Of a stretch of DNA of 64,000 nucleotides, positions 27,846-37,772 are shown piece by piece. Position 1 is the stretch's first letter. The number at the start of each line of letters is the position of its first letter. A program made the position numbers and the translations under genes. The DNA comes from Rahnella aquatilis CIP 78.65 = ATCC 33071 (GTDB taxonomy: Bacteria; Pseudomonadota; Gammaproteobacteria; Enterobacterales; Enterobacteriaceae). Where the stretch lies: positions 2,976,001-3,040,000 of the forward strand of contig NC_016818.1 of NCBI RefSeq assembly GCF_000241955.1. Direction: 5' to 3'. The notes below the pieces were generated by a model, which ran no database searches, was not told where the DNA came from, and worked only from the letters and a program-made list of their open reading frames with translations.

Positions 27846-28427
27846 TTCCCCGCCTCTTTACCTTCATTGTTTATCCCCTCACTCCGGCAGGACATTCCCC
27901 TGCCGGTGAGGCTAATTGTAAATATCCGCGCCACCTAACCGGCATAAGTCGTATTAATCTTATTTTCAATCGGAAATTTAGTGTTAAAACGAGAGACCGA
28001 TCACATTACACTGTGCGCCATTCGGGATAGAAGATCCGCAGTAAATTCTTTATTCATAAAACACCTTATAAAAGCCATTCACCCAGAAATATTCACTGTT
28101 TATTCACTCTTATTCAGCCCAAAAAACTACTTAAGCGTTTTCCTGTAAAACAATGGCACTATCAAAATGGTGATTATAATTCATGCAACATATTCACATT
28201 GTCTATTTAGAAAACATAAACGTTAATTCTGCATAACATTTCGAACATAGTTTAATCACGTCGGATAAGTTAAATGTAACAGCATATGTCAAACTCCTTG
28301 CCACATTTACGAAGATAGTGAACATTACTTGCCGTCATCCCATCTTATAACAATGCAAAGGGTGCTTATTTCGCGCCACTTATGCGTTTCCGCCACATAC
28401 GGCCGGAAGGAATAAACAGAGGTACGA
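27846..28427. other. Long intergenic region upstream of dtpA
   Basis: 582 bases, AT-rich in its second half. A GC-rich imperfect hairpin (about 27877-27891 with 27899-27911) follows the CMD gene and may end its transcript, though no T-run follows. The rest presumably holds the dtpA promoter; E. coli dtpA is OmpR-controlled, but I cannot place OmpR sites by eye. I see no gene here. Confidence 0.5.
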
Positions 28428-29939
28428 GTGTCAACTGCAAACAAAACACCCAATAATGAAAGCGTGAGTCTTAACGCCTTCAAACAGCCAAAAGCGTTTT
28501 ACCTGATCTTCTCCATCGAATTGTGGGAACGTTTCGGTTACTACGGCCTGCAAGGGATCATGGCGGTTTACCTGGTCAAAATGCTTGGCCTGAGTGAAGC
28601 CGACTCCATCACCCTGTTCTCATCATTCAGTGCGCTGGTCTATGGCTTCGTCGCTATCGGCGGCTGGCTGGGCGATAAAGTGCTGGGCTCAAAACGCGTG
28701 ATCGTGCTGGGCGCGATTGTTCTGGCGTTAGGTTATTCATTCGTTGCCTATTCCGGCCACGAAATCTTCTGGGTTTATCTGGGCATGGCGACTATCGCCG
28801 TCGGCAGCGGCTTGTTTAAAGCAAATCCATCCTCATTGCTTTCTACCTGCTACGAAAAAGATGACCCGCGTCTTGATGGCGCATTCACCATGTATTACAT
28901 GTCAGTGAACATCGGTTCGTTCTTCTCCATGCTGGCAACGCCATGGCTGGCCGCGAAGTACGGCTGGAGTGTGGCGTTCTCCCTGAGCGTTGTGGGTATG
29001 TTGATCACTATTGTCAACTTCCTGTTCTGCCGCAAATGGGTAAAACGTCAGGGTTCAAAACCCGATTTCGCTCCGCTGCAGTTCAAAAAACTGCTGATGG
29101 TGTTGGTCGGGGTTGTGGCGCTGGTATTCCTGTCGAGCTGGTTGCTGCATAACCAAACCATCGCACGTATGGTTCTGGGTGTGGTTTCCGTGGGTATCAT
29201 TATTGTCTTCGCGAAAGAAACCTTCTCAATGCAAGGCATCGCACGCCGGAAGATGATTGTGGCGTTCCTGCTGATGATGGAAGCGGTCGTGTTCTTTGTA
29301 CTGTACAGCCAGATGCCAACATCGCTGAACTTCTTCGCTATCCACAACGTAGGCCACGATCTGCTGGGTATCAGCTTCCAGCCTGAACAGTTCCAGGCGC
29401 TGAATCCGTTCTGGATCATGGTTGCCAGCCCGGTTCTGGCGGCTGTCTACACCAAGGTCGGTGACCGTATGCCTATGCCGCACAAATTTGCGATGGGTAT
29501 GGTGCTGTGTTCCGGCGCATTCCTGGTACTGCCGTGGGGTGCGAGCCTGGCGAATGAGCAAGGCATCGTGTCGGTAAACTGGCTGGTGCTGAGCTACGCG
29601 CTGCAAAGTATCGGTGAACTGATGATTTCCGGCCTGGGTCTGGCGATGGTGGCGCAGCTGGTTCCGCAACGTCTGATGGGCTTCATCATGGGTGCCTGGT
29701 TCCTGACCACTGCAGCCGCTGCGATTATCGCGGGTTACGTGGCCAACCTGACTGCCGTGCCTTCTGACATTGATGACGCGCATGCCTCACTGGCAATTTA
29801 CAGCCACGTATTCCTGCAAATTGGTATTGCAACGGCTGTGATTGCTGTACTGATGCTGGTGACCGCCTCTAAACTGCACCGCATGACGCTGGATCGCGAA
29901 ACTGACGAGAAACAACCTGAACTGGCTTCTGCTCAGTAA
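28428..29939 (+). CDS. dtpA: DtpA, proton-dependent di-/tripeptide transporter
   Basis: 503 residues, POT/PTR family inner-membrane symporter with about 14 helices. The family motif [10 protein letters not shown] lies near residue 30, followed by [10 protein letters not shown] and the PTR motif [13 protein letters not shown]. Near-complete similarity to E. coli DtpA (TppB). The start codon is GTG at 28428, giving MSTANKT, with AGAGG upstream; the alignment with E. coli supports it. It has its own terminator. Confidence 0.95.
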   Translation: MSTANKTPNNESVSLNAFKQPKAFYLIFSIELWERFGYYGLQGIMAVYLVKMLGLSEADSITLFSSFSALVYGFVAIGGWLGDKVLGSKRVIVLGAIVLALGYSFVAYSGHEIFWVYLGMATIAVGSGLFKANPSSLLSTCYEKDDPRLDGAFTMYYMSVNIGSFFSMLATPWLAAKYGWSVAFSLSVVGMLITIVNFLFCRKWVKRQGSKPDFAPLQFKKLLMVLVGVVALVFLSSWLLHNQTIARMVLGVVSVGIIIVFAKETFSMQGIARRKMIVAFLLMMEAVVFFVLYSQMPTSLNFFAIHNVGHDLLGISFQPEQFQALNPFWIMVASPVLAAVYTKVGDRMPMPHKFAMGMVLCSGAFLVLPWGASLANEQGIVSVNWLVLSYALQSIGELMISGLGLAMVAQLVPQRLMGFIMGAWFLTTAAAAIIAGYVANLTAVPSDIDDAHASLAIYSHVFLQIGIATAVIAVLMLVTASKLHRMTLDRETDEKQPELASAQ

Positions 29940-29967
29940 ACGCACAAGCGTCTGATGATGGTTGACG

Positions 29968-29994
29968 AACGCCTCCTCCGGGAGGCGTTTTTTT
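29968..29994 (+). terminator. Rho-independent terminator of dtpA
   Basis: A 9-bp stem (29968-29976 with 29981-29989), TCCG loop and seven Ts. Confidence 0.92.
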
Positions 29995-30069
29995 ATGGCT
30001 GGAATTTAGGATAAGTTTTCATTGTGTTAGGATTATGTAAGCGAGACTTACGTAAACGGAACCATCCTG

Positions 30070-30624
30070 ATGCACGAAAATCACAGTCAATATAAGCAAT
30101 TAACCCGCTATTTATCCGCCGATATTCTTAAGAACAAAAAGGATTTCTCCTGGCGGCGGATAATCATCAGGTGCATAAAGCAACCTCAACACCGGTACAT
30201 TTTCTGGTGGCGTATCGCAAGCTACTTATATGCGACGGACAGCCATTTCTGCAAAGCCCGCGCCCGTAAGATTAACTTCTCGTTAATAAGAAAGTATGGC
30301 ATCGAGATCATGCTGGGAACGCAGATCGGAGAAGGTGTCAGGCTCCCTCATCTCACCGGTATTGTCATCAATCCTTATTGCACGATTGGAAAGAATGTCC
30401 GGATCCGGCAAAACACTACCATCGGCATTAAAATCGATGAGGGGAACAGGCGCATAGTGATTGGCGATAATGTGGATATTGGTGCTAATTGCTGCATTAT
30501 CGGCAATGACATTACCATCGGCGACAATGTCACTATTGGTGCAATGTCGTTCATCAACAAGAACATTCCTGACAATGCCGTGTGTTATACCGAAAAGCGC
30601 TGCAAGATAATCATCAATACGTAA
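30070..30624 (+). CDS. Orphan left-handed beta-helix acetyltransferase, serine acetyltransferase-like
   Basis: 184 residues. A basic helical N-terminus (to about 85) is followed by hexapeptide repeats ([IV]GxxV pattern: TIGKNVRIR, VIGDNVDIGANC, TIGDNVTIGAMS). The PHLTGIVIN motif corresponds to the PHATGIVIG motif of CysE-type enzymes, with the first catalytic histidine kept. It is shorter than CysE (about 273) and similar in length to capsule/colanate acetyltransferases such as WcaB. Substrate unknown: a sugar in surface polysaccharide or serine are both possible. It stands alone and is AT-richer than its neighbours, suggesting transfer. Confidence 0.75.
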   Translation: MHENHSQYKQLTRYLSADILKNKKDFSWRRIIIRCIKQPQHRYIFWWRIASYLYATDSHFCKARARKINFSLIRKYGIEIMLGTQIGEGVRLPHLTGIVINPYCTIGKNVRIRQNTTIGIKIDEGNRRIVIGDNVDIGANCCIIGNDITIGDNVTIGAMSFINKNIPDNAVCYTEKRCKIIINT

Positions 30625-30703
30625 GCAACGTCTGCCGTCAGCAAAGAGCATTTCCCCCACAAGAACCTTTCGTTTACGCTCTTTCTGACCTGTACAGGCA
30701 TTT

Positions 30704-32599
30704 TTACCCTAAATGGTACCGGCCTTTTCCACTTTGTTTCGCGCGGTACATAGCGGCATCGGCCCGTGCCATCAGCGTATCCGGAAGTAAAGGCTGGCGT
30801 GCGCGGCCTATCGCCACGCCGATGCTGGCAGACAGCGCCACCGGGACACCTGCGATACGCTCGATTGAATGCAATGCACTCATCAGGCTGATGCAAATGC
30901 GGCTGACGTCACTTTCAGTATTCATCAGCTGGCTCAGCAAAACCGTAAACTCATCTCCCGCCAGGCGTGCCACAATATCTTGTGAACGCAGATTATCGCG
31001 TAAGGTATGACCAAAAAATTTCAGAATTAAATCGCCAAATTCATGTCCGTAGGTGTCGTTGTACGCTTTAAAATTATCAATATCCAGAAAGAGTAATGCG
31101 ATGTCTTTATCTGCTTTTTCTTGTTGCCTGGCGGCATAAATCAGTGACTGCTGAAATGCGCGCCGGTTCGGTAATCCGGTCAGTGAGTCGTGATTTGCTT
31201 CAAATTCCAGCCGGGCCTGTAACGCTTTAATTTCACTGATATCGGTCGAAAGGCCGTAATACCCATTGCGGATATCGTCGCAGGGGATCAACGTGGTATG
31301 CAATATGCCGCCTTTGCCGTGGCGGGAGTGATCCGGCAATTCAATTTCGTAACTTACCGTCATTCCCTGCAACGCCTGACGAATGTAGGGTTTAATCTTC
31401 TGATAACCGTCGTCCCCTACCACCTCTCTGACCTGCTTCCCGCTGACCTCAGTCTCTTCGACGCCATACCAGTTGGCGTGAAAATGATTCACGAAAGTGT
31501 ATTGCTCATTCGCATCAACATGACAAATCAGCGCGGGAATGTTATCGGTAATGTCCCTGAGACGTTTTTTGCTTTCGGTCAGTTCCCGTTCACGGGTCAG
31601 GCGCCGGGCGATTTCCTGATGGAGCTGATCCATCGTCACCTGTAACTCATGCGTCCGGTCGGCCACACGGCGTTCCAGATCCCCCTGCAGTGAATACAGC
31701 GCCTGTTCGATATGTTTACGCTCGGTAATATCGCTGATGACCACAATGTAGTGATGGGCTTCACCGGCCACATTGCGCACGAGTGAGGCCGTCAAAGTCA
31801 CCCACAGCGTGCTGCCGTTCGCGCGCTGTAAGAGTTTTTCTACACTGAAACTTTTTATTTCACCGGAGAGCAAACGGGGAACCAGCACGTTTTCGGCATA
31901 AAGATCATCAGAATGGGTCACGTCATGCAGCAGGCAGTCGCGCAGCTGATATTCGGCATACCCCAGCATATTGCATACCTGGGGATTGATGCGCAGCCAG
32001 CGCCAGTCGAGTCCGACTAAGGAGAACCCGACAGCAGCGTGCGCAAATGTCTGTTCAAACAAAGCTTCACTTTTCGCCAGATTATCTTCTACCCGCGCCG
32101 TGTACTGCCGGTTTTCAAGGTGAAAAATATAACTTTGTACCAGCGCCGTCATATCCAGCAAAGTCTGCTGATCTTCATCACACCAGTCTCTCGGACGGTC
32201 ATCAATCAGGCATAACGCGCCAAGTGCCACCCCCTCTTTTGAATGCAGGGCGCAACCCGCATAAAACACAATGTGAGGGTCACCAGTGACCAGCGGATTA
32301 TCGTGAAAGCGCAAATCAAGGCGGGCATCCCTGACAATCAGCGGACCGGGTTCAAGAATAGTATGACCGCAAAAGGAGGTATCACGGGGAGACTGATTGA
32401 TGTCAACGCCGGTGTGAGAAAGGAACCACTGCCGGTCAGCGTCAATCAATGAAACAACAACCGCTCTGGCCTGAAACTGCCGGGCGGCCATCCGGGTAAT
32501 GCGGTCGATCTCCTCAATTCTGGGGGAGTTCAGGATGCCCAGTGAAGCCAGTATGGCAAGACGAGCCTGTTCATCAACTGCCGGTTGAGGGACTAACAT
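30704..32599 (-). CDS. GAF-PAS-PAS-GGDEF diguanylate cyclase
   Basis: 631 residues without membrane segments. Domains: GAF (about 10-150), PAS (about 170-295, ending VVISDITERKHIEQ), coiled-coil linker (about 296-345), second PAS (about 346-460), GGDEF (about 470-631). The active-site motif is AGDEF (547-551), an accepted catalytic variant, with HDSLTGLPNRRAF at the domain start. An inhibitory I-site RSQD (538-541) lies five residues before it, so c-di-GMP feedback control is expected. No EAL domain. The signal sensed by GAF/PAS is unknown. Single gene on minus. Confidence 0.9.
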   Translation of the reverse strand: MLVPQPAVDEQARLAILASLGILNSPRIEEIDRITRMAARQFQARAVVVSLIDADRQWFLSHTGVDINQSPRDTSFCGHTILEPGPLIVRDARLDLRFHDNPLVTGDPHIVFYAGCALHSKEGVALGALCLIDDRPRDWCDEDQQTLLDMTALVQSYIFHLENRQYTARVEDNLAKSEALFEQTFAHAAVGFSLVGLDWRWLRINPQVCNMLGYAEYQLRDCLLHDVTHSDDLYAENVLVPRLLSGEIKSFSVEKLLQRANGSTLWVTLTASLVRNVAGEAHHYIVVISDITERKHIEQALYSLQGDLERRVADRTHELQVTMDQLHQEIARRLTRERELTESKKRLRDITDNIPALICHVDANEQYTFVNHFHANWYGVEETEVSGKQVREVVGDDGYQKIKPYIRQALQGMTVSYEIELPDHSRHGKGGILHTTLIPCDDIRNGYYGLSTDISEIKALQARLEFEANHDSLTGLPNRRAFQQSLIYAARQQEKADKDIALLFLDIDNFKAYNDTYGHEFGDLILKFFGHTLRDNLRSQDIVARLAGDEFTVLLSQLMNTESDVSRICISLMSALHSIERIAGVPVALSASIGVAIGRARQPLLPDTLMARADAAMYRAKQSGKGRYHLG

Positions 32600-32764
32600 A
32601 ATGCACTCTCAATGATTACCGATGGCTGTTCCATCAAGTCTACTGTGTTTGGCCGGGAAAACGGCTCTGATTCCGCCCCGCAGGGGCAAAAATCAGAATA
32701 GTGACAGATCATGAAATGCGTAAATATTTAACAATTTCTGAACGATTAGGGGTAAATCAATCCA

Positions 32765-33796
32765 TTAAAGGGAGGTCACCCAATTGACATGAGTGGCATC
32801 CGCCTGCCCCGATTGCTCAGCATCAAGGCGGAATTTCTCCCGCATCTCTGAAGGCGTTGCGCCATAGAACGCCTGAAAATAGCGACGTAAAGCGCCGGGC
32901 TCCAGGCCACACTGCCTCGCAATGGCAGCCAGACTTTGATCCGACATCGAAGAGGTCCGCAGGAGGCGCTTCGCCAGCAGTAAACGCCGGCTGCGGATGA
33001 ACTGCGCGATGCCGCCAAGCGGTTCAAACAGGCGATATAACCCTGAACGCGAAATAGCAAAATCTTTGCACAGAATATCAATACTGATCGGTCTGCCGAG
33101 ATGCTTTTCGATATACAGGCAAATGCGCTCAAGACGTGCACTTTGCTCAAACGGATGTTCCACCTTTTTCCCCGCCACCAGATGCAGAGTTTGCAGGAAG
33201 ACCGACGCTGCCCCCTCGCCAGTGCTCAGCACTTCCTGTTCGGTCATCTGATCAAACACCTGCACCATCGTCGCAAAATGATTGCGCAGGATAATGTTCA
33301 CCGGTGAGGCTGCCGGAATGCGCTTCCCGTGTAACGAAGCGATATCGACATTAAAATGCAAGCTGTGCTTGGGCATAATAATGTACTGATAAGAACCGAG
33401 ACGCGGTTTCAGTTCCCCCGGATAGACATGGATTTTAATCGGCTGTGACATATCCTGGATCAGGATATCCCCCTGGCTCAGCATGAACCGTTCGCCGAAA
33501 CACTGACAATCCATCCCTCCGATGATCACAATGAAAATGACAATATGATCAGGCATCGAAAACAGGTTGCCGTACTGGCGATTGATATCATGCTCACTGA
33601 CGGTCAGCACACCGCCAATCACGCGACCAAAGTTGTAGCCGGTGACGCCCCAGTCAAATTCTTCCCTGTTGCGATCAGGCAGTTCAAGTTTGAAACCTGC
33701 GCTGGACATTCCGTCCTCCCATTCGTAAAAACGGGTGTCGAAATCCTGATAAATGTTCGCACTATCAACGATCTTTCGTGATGATGAATCGCCCAT
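32765..33796 (-). CDS. AraC/XylS-family transcriptional regulator
   Basis: 343 residues. The C-terminal ~100 residues contain two helix-turn-helix motifs (ISIDILCKDFAISRSGLYRLF and SLAAIARQCGLEPGALRRYF) ending in the family's FYGATPSEMREKFR pattern. The N-terminal part is probably a cupin-like sensor domain (MLSQGDILIQDMSQP). The start at 33796 (MGDSSSRK) has GGTGAG upstream and is preferred to 33856. The target genes are not evident: neighbours are c-di-GMP enzymes and a small membrane protein. Confidence 0.88.
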   Translation of the reverse strand: MGDSSSRKIVDSANIYQDFDTRFYEWEDGMSSAGFKLELPDRNREEFDWGVTGYNFGRVIGGVLTVSEHDINRQYGNLFSMPDHIVIFIVIIGGMDCQCFGERFMLSQGDILIQDMSQPIKIHVYPGELKPRLGSYQYIIMPKHSLHFNVDIASLHGKRIPAASPVNIILRNHFATMVQVFDQMTEQEVLSTGEGAASVFLQTLHLVAGKKVEHPFEQSARLERICLYIEKHLGRPISIDILCKDFAISRSGLYRLFEPLGGIAQFIRSRRLLLAKRLLRTSSMSDQSLAAIARQCGLEPGALRRYFQAFYGATPSEMREKFRLDAEQSGQADATHVNWVTSL

Positions 33797-34100
33797 TTTC
33801 TCACCGAAAATTAAGATAATTCCTAAACGATAATCCACCGCGCCCTGATAAATCAATGCTCAGCAGCAATTGGTAATACTTTTTAACCAAAACAATTTAT
33901 TTTTTTGTCAGGTCATCACCTTTAAAAGACTTTAAAATCAGAAAGTAAACTGCGTTATTCGGCGAATTGAGCGGGCAGGTTGTTCGCGATAATAATTTCA
34001 GGATCAGGTAATATTGCGAATGAAAACCCCTTTTTCCGGTTTGCTATCCTTAATAAAATCTCAGTCAGAGTATTGACTCAACTCACTCCGGGAGCGCGCG

Positions 34101-34373
34101 ATGGTAATAAAAAGAAAGGTCCTGGATGAGGGACGTCAGCTTAAAAGAATGAATGCAGAAACCCGCAGACAGTCGCACATGCATAAGTGGTTCGCGATTG
34201 TGGCGGCTCTCGACTGTGTGCTGGTTATTTTTTATGATCAGGATATGCGTAACATTATTTTCTCAGCGTGCGTCTGTGCGGTATGTACCTTCCTCTGGCT
34301 GAAAGGCCGTAAACAATCCCGCAGTTACCGGCGCGAATGGGATGAAAAATTTGGAACTAAAAAGCACCTCTGA
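34101..34373 (+). CDS. Small hypothetical membrane protein
   Basis: 90 residues: a basic N-terminus, then two adjacent hydrophobic stretches (WFAIVAALDCVLVIFY, about 30-45, and NIIFSACVCAVCTFLWL, about 51-67), then a strongly basic tail (KGRKQSRSYRREWDEKFG). This fits a two-helix hairpin with both ends in the cytoplasm. GGAG lies upstream of the ATG. I do not recognise the family. Confidence 0.65.
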   Translation: MVIKRKVLDEGRQLKRMNAETRRQSHMHKWFAIVAALDCVLVIFYDQDMRNIIFSACVCAVCTFLWLKGRKQSRSYRREWDEKFGTKKHL

Positions 34374-34944
34374 TGCTTCATTTCAACCTGAGCTTCTGCC
34401 GCAGCCTTACCGTTTATAAAGAAATTCCTAAATATGATAAAAGTGTTTCTGTCCTGCAGGGATAATCAGTCACAATAACCGTTCGCGTGCCTTCTACACT
34501 CTTTCACCAATTTTTTACCACAGTCTTATTCAGCGAATTTTCCCGGGACCGTATCCGACAGCGGTGTACACGCCTGCTTCTCTCAGGCTCCGGTTAGCCA
34601 TGAATTCGCAGCATAATATTCCGATGACGATCAATATCGGTATGGCATCCGGTGATGCCCAATCAGTATTCAGTCTCACACTGATTAATCCAGACAGATA
34701 ATGCTTCGTATTGCAGCCAATTCGCCGGTAAAAACCGCATTTCACTGAGTTGATCGTTATTCACCCGAACAATATATCGAATACCTTACTTAGGGCGTGA
34801 TAACCAATTGAATTTTAAAATTTAAAAACAACGGTAATATTCTCATCCCATTGTGAGTAATAATTGCAAAAAACAATCTGATGAGTTTACAGGCTAACAA
34901 ACTGTGCCACATCACACTCATTTTCTGCTCGGGGTATTTAACTC
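34374..34944. other. Long intergenic region upstream of the PAS-GGDEF-EAL gene
   Basis: 571 bases. The second half is AT-rich and likely holds the promoter of the downstream gene. An open minus-strand frame of 71 codons (34530-34745) has no convincing ribosome site or family features. I see nothing else I can name. Confidence 0.4.
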
Positions 34945-36618
34945 ATGCTTACAGATATTGCGATATGCCAGGCAGTTCTTGATGCTCTTCCCGAAGCGAC
35001 AGTCCTTAAAGATAATGAGCGTAAACTGGTATTTCTTAATCAGAAAGCCAGCGAATTTTATGGGCGTGCGCGGGAAGAATTAATTGGTCAGGATGTTTCT
35101 TTTTTCACGGATCCTGAACAAGCTGCCCGGCAGCGTGAACGCGATATCGAAGTTCTGGAAACCGGCGAGAAAACGGTCAACGAAGAAACGCTGGTTGACC
35201 CGTCAGGTAAGCGACGCAATGTGCTGGTGCGTAAATCCCGCGTCACACTGGAGGCACGGCATTTCATTCTGACCTCCATTATGGATATTTCACTTTTGCG
35301 CAGTTCAGAAGCGCAGATCCGCTACCTTGCCCGTCATGACGTATTAACCGGCCTGCCAAACCGGACGGCATTGAGTGAAGAACTTAGCCAGATTGCCGCC
35401 CAGCGCATGTATCGCCCCGAGCCCTGCGCCCTCTTCTTGTTGAATCTCAATGATTTCAATTACATCAACGACACATATGGCTATCAGGCGGGCGATGCCA
35501 TTCTCTGCGAATTCGGCCAGCGCCTGCGTAATGAAGTCGGCAACAGCGGAACGGTTTCGCGCATCGGCGGCGATGAGTTTTCGATTATCCTGCGCAATAA
35601 TCCGACCAGTGAAATGGCCAATAATCTGGCGCTGGAAATACTGGTGATGATGCGACAGCCGTTTACGCTGACGCGGGCCAATCCGATGATGACGATTTCA
35701 TTCGGCATCGTGATGTTTGGCGCAGAGAATATTACCGCCGGCGAGATCATGCGCCGCGGGAATACGGCGCTGCTGGAAGCCAAGCAGCGTGGCAAAAATA
35801 TGTTCTCGTTTTATTCTGAATTGCTCGATGCCAGCAGTGTCAGTAAACGCATTATGGTGAAAGCGCTGGCGGAATCGCTGGCCAGAGAAGGCGACCTGAC
35901 CTGCGTTTATCAGCCTATTTTACGCAGCCACGATGAAAAGGTCGTTTGCGTTGAAGCACTGGCGCGCTGGAACCATGGCGTGCTCGGACAGGTTTCGCCG
36001 GTGCAGTTTATTGCCCTGGCCGAAGAGACCGGGCTGGTTATTCAGCTCGGCGAAATTGTTCTGCGTCAGGCGTGTCGCGATATCAGGAATTTTGAACGGC
36101 TCAATCTGGCGATCAACGTTTCTGCCGTTCAGCTCGGTGAGCCGGATTTCGGACCGCGTATTCTGGCGGTTTTGGCGGAGGAAAATTTCCCGCCTCCGCG
36201 ACTTGAACTTGAACTGACCGAAACCTCCGTGATGAACGCCAACGAGACCAGCCTCAGCCATCTCGCTAAATTACGGCAGGTTGGGGTGAAAATTTCGCTG
36301 GATGATTTTGGTACCGGTTATTCCAGTCTCAGTTTGCTGAAAGATATCTCGGTAGACAGCGTGAAAATTGACCGTTCATTTGTGCAATACGTCACAGAAG
36401 TGAATGATACCGCCGCTATTGTTTCTGCCGTGTCTCAGCTTGGCAATAAAATGCATCTTAACGTCATTGCAGAAGGTGTCGAAAATCAGCTGCAAAAATC
36501 CTTTTTAGTATCAGCAGGTTGCTCGCACCTTCAGGGCTATCTGTTCTCGCGCCCCGTGCCGGTAGAAGTGTTAAAAACGTTACTGAGCAATGAAATGAAT
36601 ATGTTAGCCAGTACATAA
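34945..36618 (+). CDS. PAS-GGDEF-EAL c-di-GMP turnover protein
   Basis: 557 residues, no membrane segment. PAS (about 5-115, VLDALPEATVLKDNERKLVF), GGDEF (about 125-290) with intact GGDEF at 208-212 and no RxxD I-site before it, then EAL (about 305-550). In the EAL domain the motif EAL (337-339), the asparagine in LAINVSAV, the ELTET glutamate, DDFGTGYSS, KIDRSF and the IAEGVE glutamate are all present. Both cyclase and phosphodiesterase activity are therefore possible; in vivo direction is unknown. Start ATG 34945 has GGGG about 10 bases upstream. Confidence 0.9.
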   Translation: MLTDIAICQAVLDALPEATVLKDNERKLVFLNQKASEFYGRAREELIGQDVSFFTDPEQAARQRERDIEVLETGEKTVNEETLVDPSGKRRNVLVRKSRVTLEARHFILTSIMDISLLRSSEAQIRYLARHDVLTGLPNRTALSEELSQIAAQRMYRPEPCALFLLNLNDFNYINDTYGYQAGDAILCEFGQRLRNEVGNSGTVSRIGGDEFSIILRNNPTSEMANNLALEILVMMRQPFTLTRANPMMTISFGIVMFGAENITAGEIMRRGNTALLEAKQRGKNMFSFYSELLDASSVSKRIMVKALAESLAREGDLTCVYQPILRSHDEKVVCVEALARWNHGVLGQVSPVQFIALAEETGLVIQLGEIVLRQACRDIRNFERLNLAINVSAVQLGEPDFGPRILAVLAEENFPPPRLELELTETSVMNANETSLSHLAKLRQVGVKISLDDFGTGYSSLSLLKDISVDSVKIDRSFVQYVTEVNDTAAIVSAVSQLGNKMHLNVIAEGVENQLQKSFLVSAGCSHLQGYLFSRPVPVEVLKTLLSNEMNMLAST

Positions 36619-36742
36619 ATCAGCTATTTATAAGCACCATAGATAACTCAAAACACCTTATTAATTCATTCAATTGGCGCTCGTCCCTGTTTTACTGACA
36701 TGATCCGAGGCTGATAAATCACGCCGTTTAAGGAACTACATC

Positions 36743-37609
36743 ATGTCATCGTTTTCAGGTATCTGGGTCCCGCTGGTCACGCCTTTTCATGAAGGTGAGA
36801 TCGACTTTACTGCACTGAAAGCATTGTGCACCCGGCTGCTCAAACGGGGCGTTGACGGCGTCGTGGTCTGTGGTACGACCGGTGAAGCCCCTATGCTCAC
36901 CAAAGAAGAACAACTGCAGGTTCTGGATGCTGTGCTGGAAGTGGTGCCGGGTCATCAGGTGATCATGGGGCTGTCAGGCACGCATATGCCGGTTATCCGC
37001 GAAATGCAGGAGGCGATTTTACGCCGTCCGGTTGCCGGTTTGCTGATCCCCGCGCCCTACTACATCCGCCCTTCTCAGGCCGCACTGGTCGCCTGGTTTA
37101 CAGAAATTGCAGATCACGCCACAGTACCGATTGTGCTTTACAACATTCCTTATCGTACCGGCGTACAGATGGAACTGGACACATTCCGCCAGCTGGCTAA
37201 ACACCCGCGTATTACCGCCGTCAAAGATTGCGGCGGCAGCATAGATCTGACGCTGTCGCTGATTGCTGACGAAGAACTTGACGTGTTGTGTGGCGAAGAC
37301 GTGCAGATATTTTCAACCCTGAGCCTTGGCGGTAAAGGGGCGATTGCCGCGTCGTCACATATTTTTCCCGAAGAGTTTGTGCAGCTGATTAAACAGTTCA
37401 AAGCGCAGGATATCGTGGCCGCGCGTAAAACTTTCTTTGGTTTGCTGCCCATGATCCGGCTGATGTTCTCTGCCCCGAATCCGGCAGCCATTAAGTACGC
37501 ATTATCACTGGACGGGTTAATGGATAACGAGCTGCGCGCTCCCATGCTGCCTGCGCCGGAAAGCGTTGAACTGGCGGTGCGGGACTTTCTGAATCAGCAC
37601 TCGCGCTAA
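36743..37609 (+). CDS. Dihydrodipicolinate synthase-family protein (DapA paralogue)
   Basis: 288 residues. A class I aldolase TIM barrel with the Schiff-base lysine K161 (ITAVKDCGG), Y133 (VLYNIPYRTG), R138 and the GTTGE motif at 44-48, matching DapA numbering. All residues for pyruvate plus aspartate-semialdehyde condensation are present. However, the main dapA of Enterobacterales lies next to bamC, so this is probably a second member of the family, either a DHDPS paralogue or an aldolase of another keto acid. Monocistronic, with AAGGA before ATG. Confidence 0.8.
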   Translation: MSSFSGIWVPLVTPFHEGEIDFTALKALCTRLLKRGVDGVVVCGTTGEAPMLTKEEQLQVLDAVLEVVPGHQVIMGLSGTHMPVIREMQEAILRRPVAGLLIPAPYYIRPSQAALVAWFTEIADHATVPIVLYNIPYRTGVQMELDTFRQLAKHPRITAVKDCGGSIDLTLSLIADEELDVLCGEDVQIFSTLSLGGKGAIAASSHIFPEEFVQLIKQFKAQDIVAARKTFFGLLPMIRLMFSAPNPAAIKYALSLDGLMDNELRAPMLPAPESVELAVRDFLNQHSR

Positions 37610-37772
37610 GGGCGCACATTTCATCAGAATATGAGCAACCGGACGCACTGTCACAATTAAAACACTGACTTTTACTCCCGCCAGTTCTAGGATAGAAGTA
37701 GTTTTTATATAGCGCTGTCGCGGCCCTGTGAAACCATGGTGTCAGGCGGGTTGCTCATCCAATGGAGTGTTT

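Noticed and set aside
34530..34745. 71-codon minus frame in the 571-base gap
   Set aside because: Contains a hydrophobic stretch but has no ribosome site and no recognisable family.
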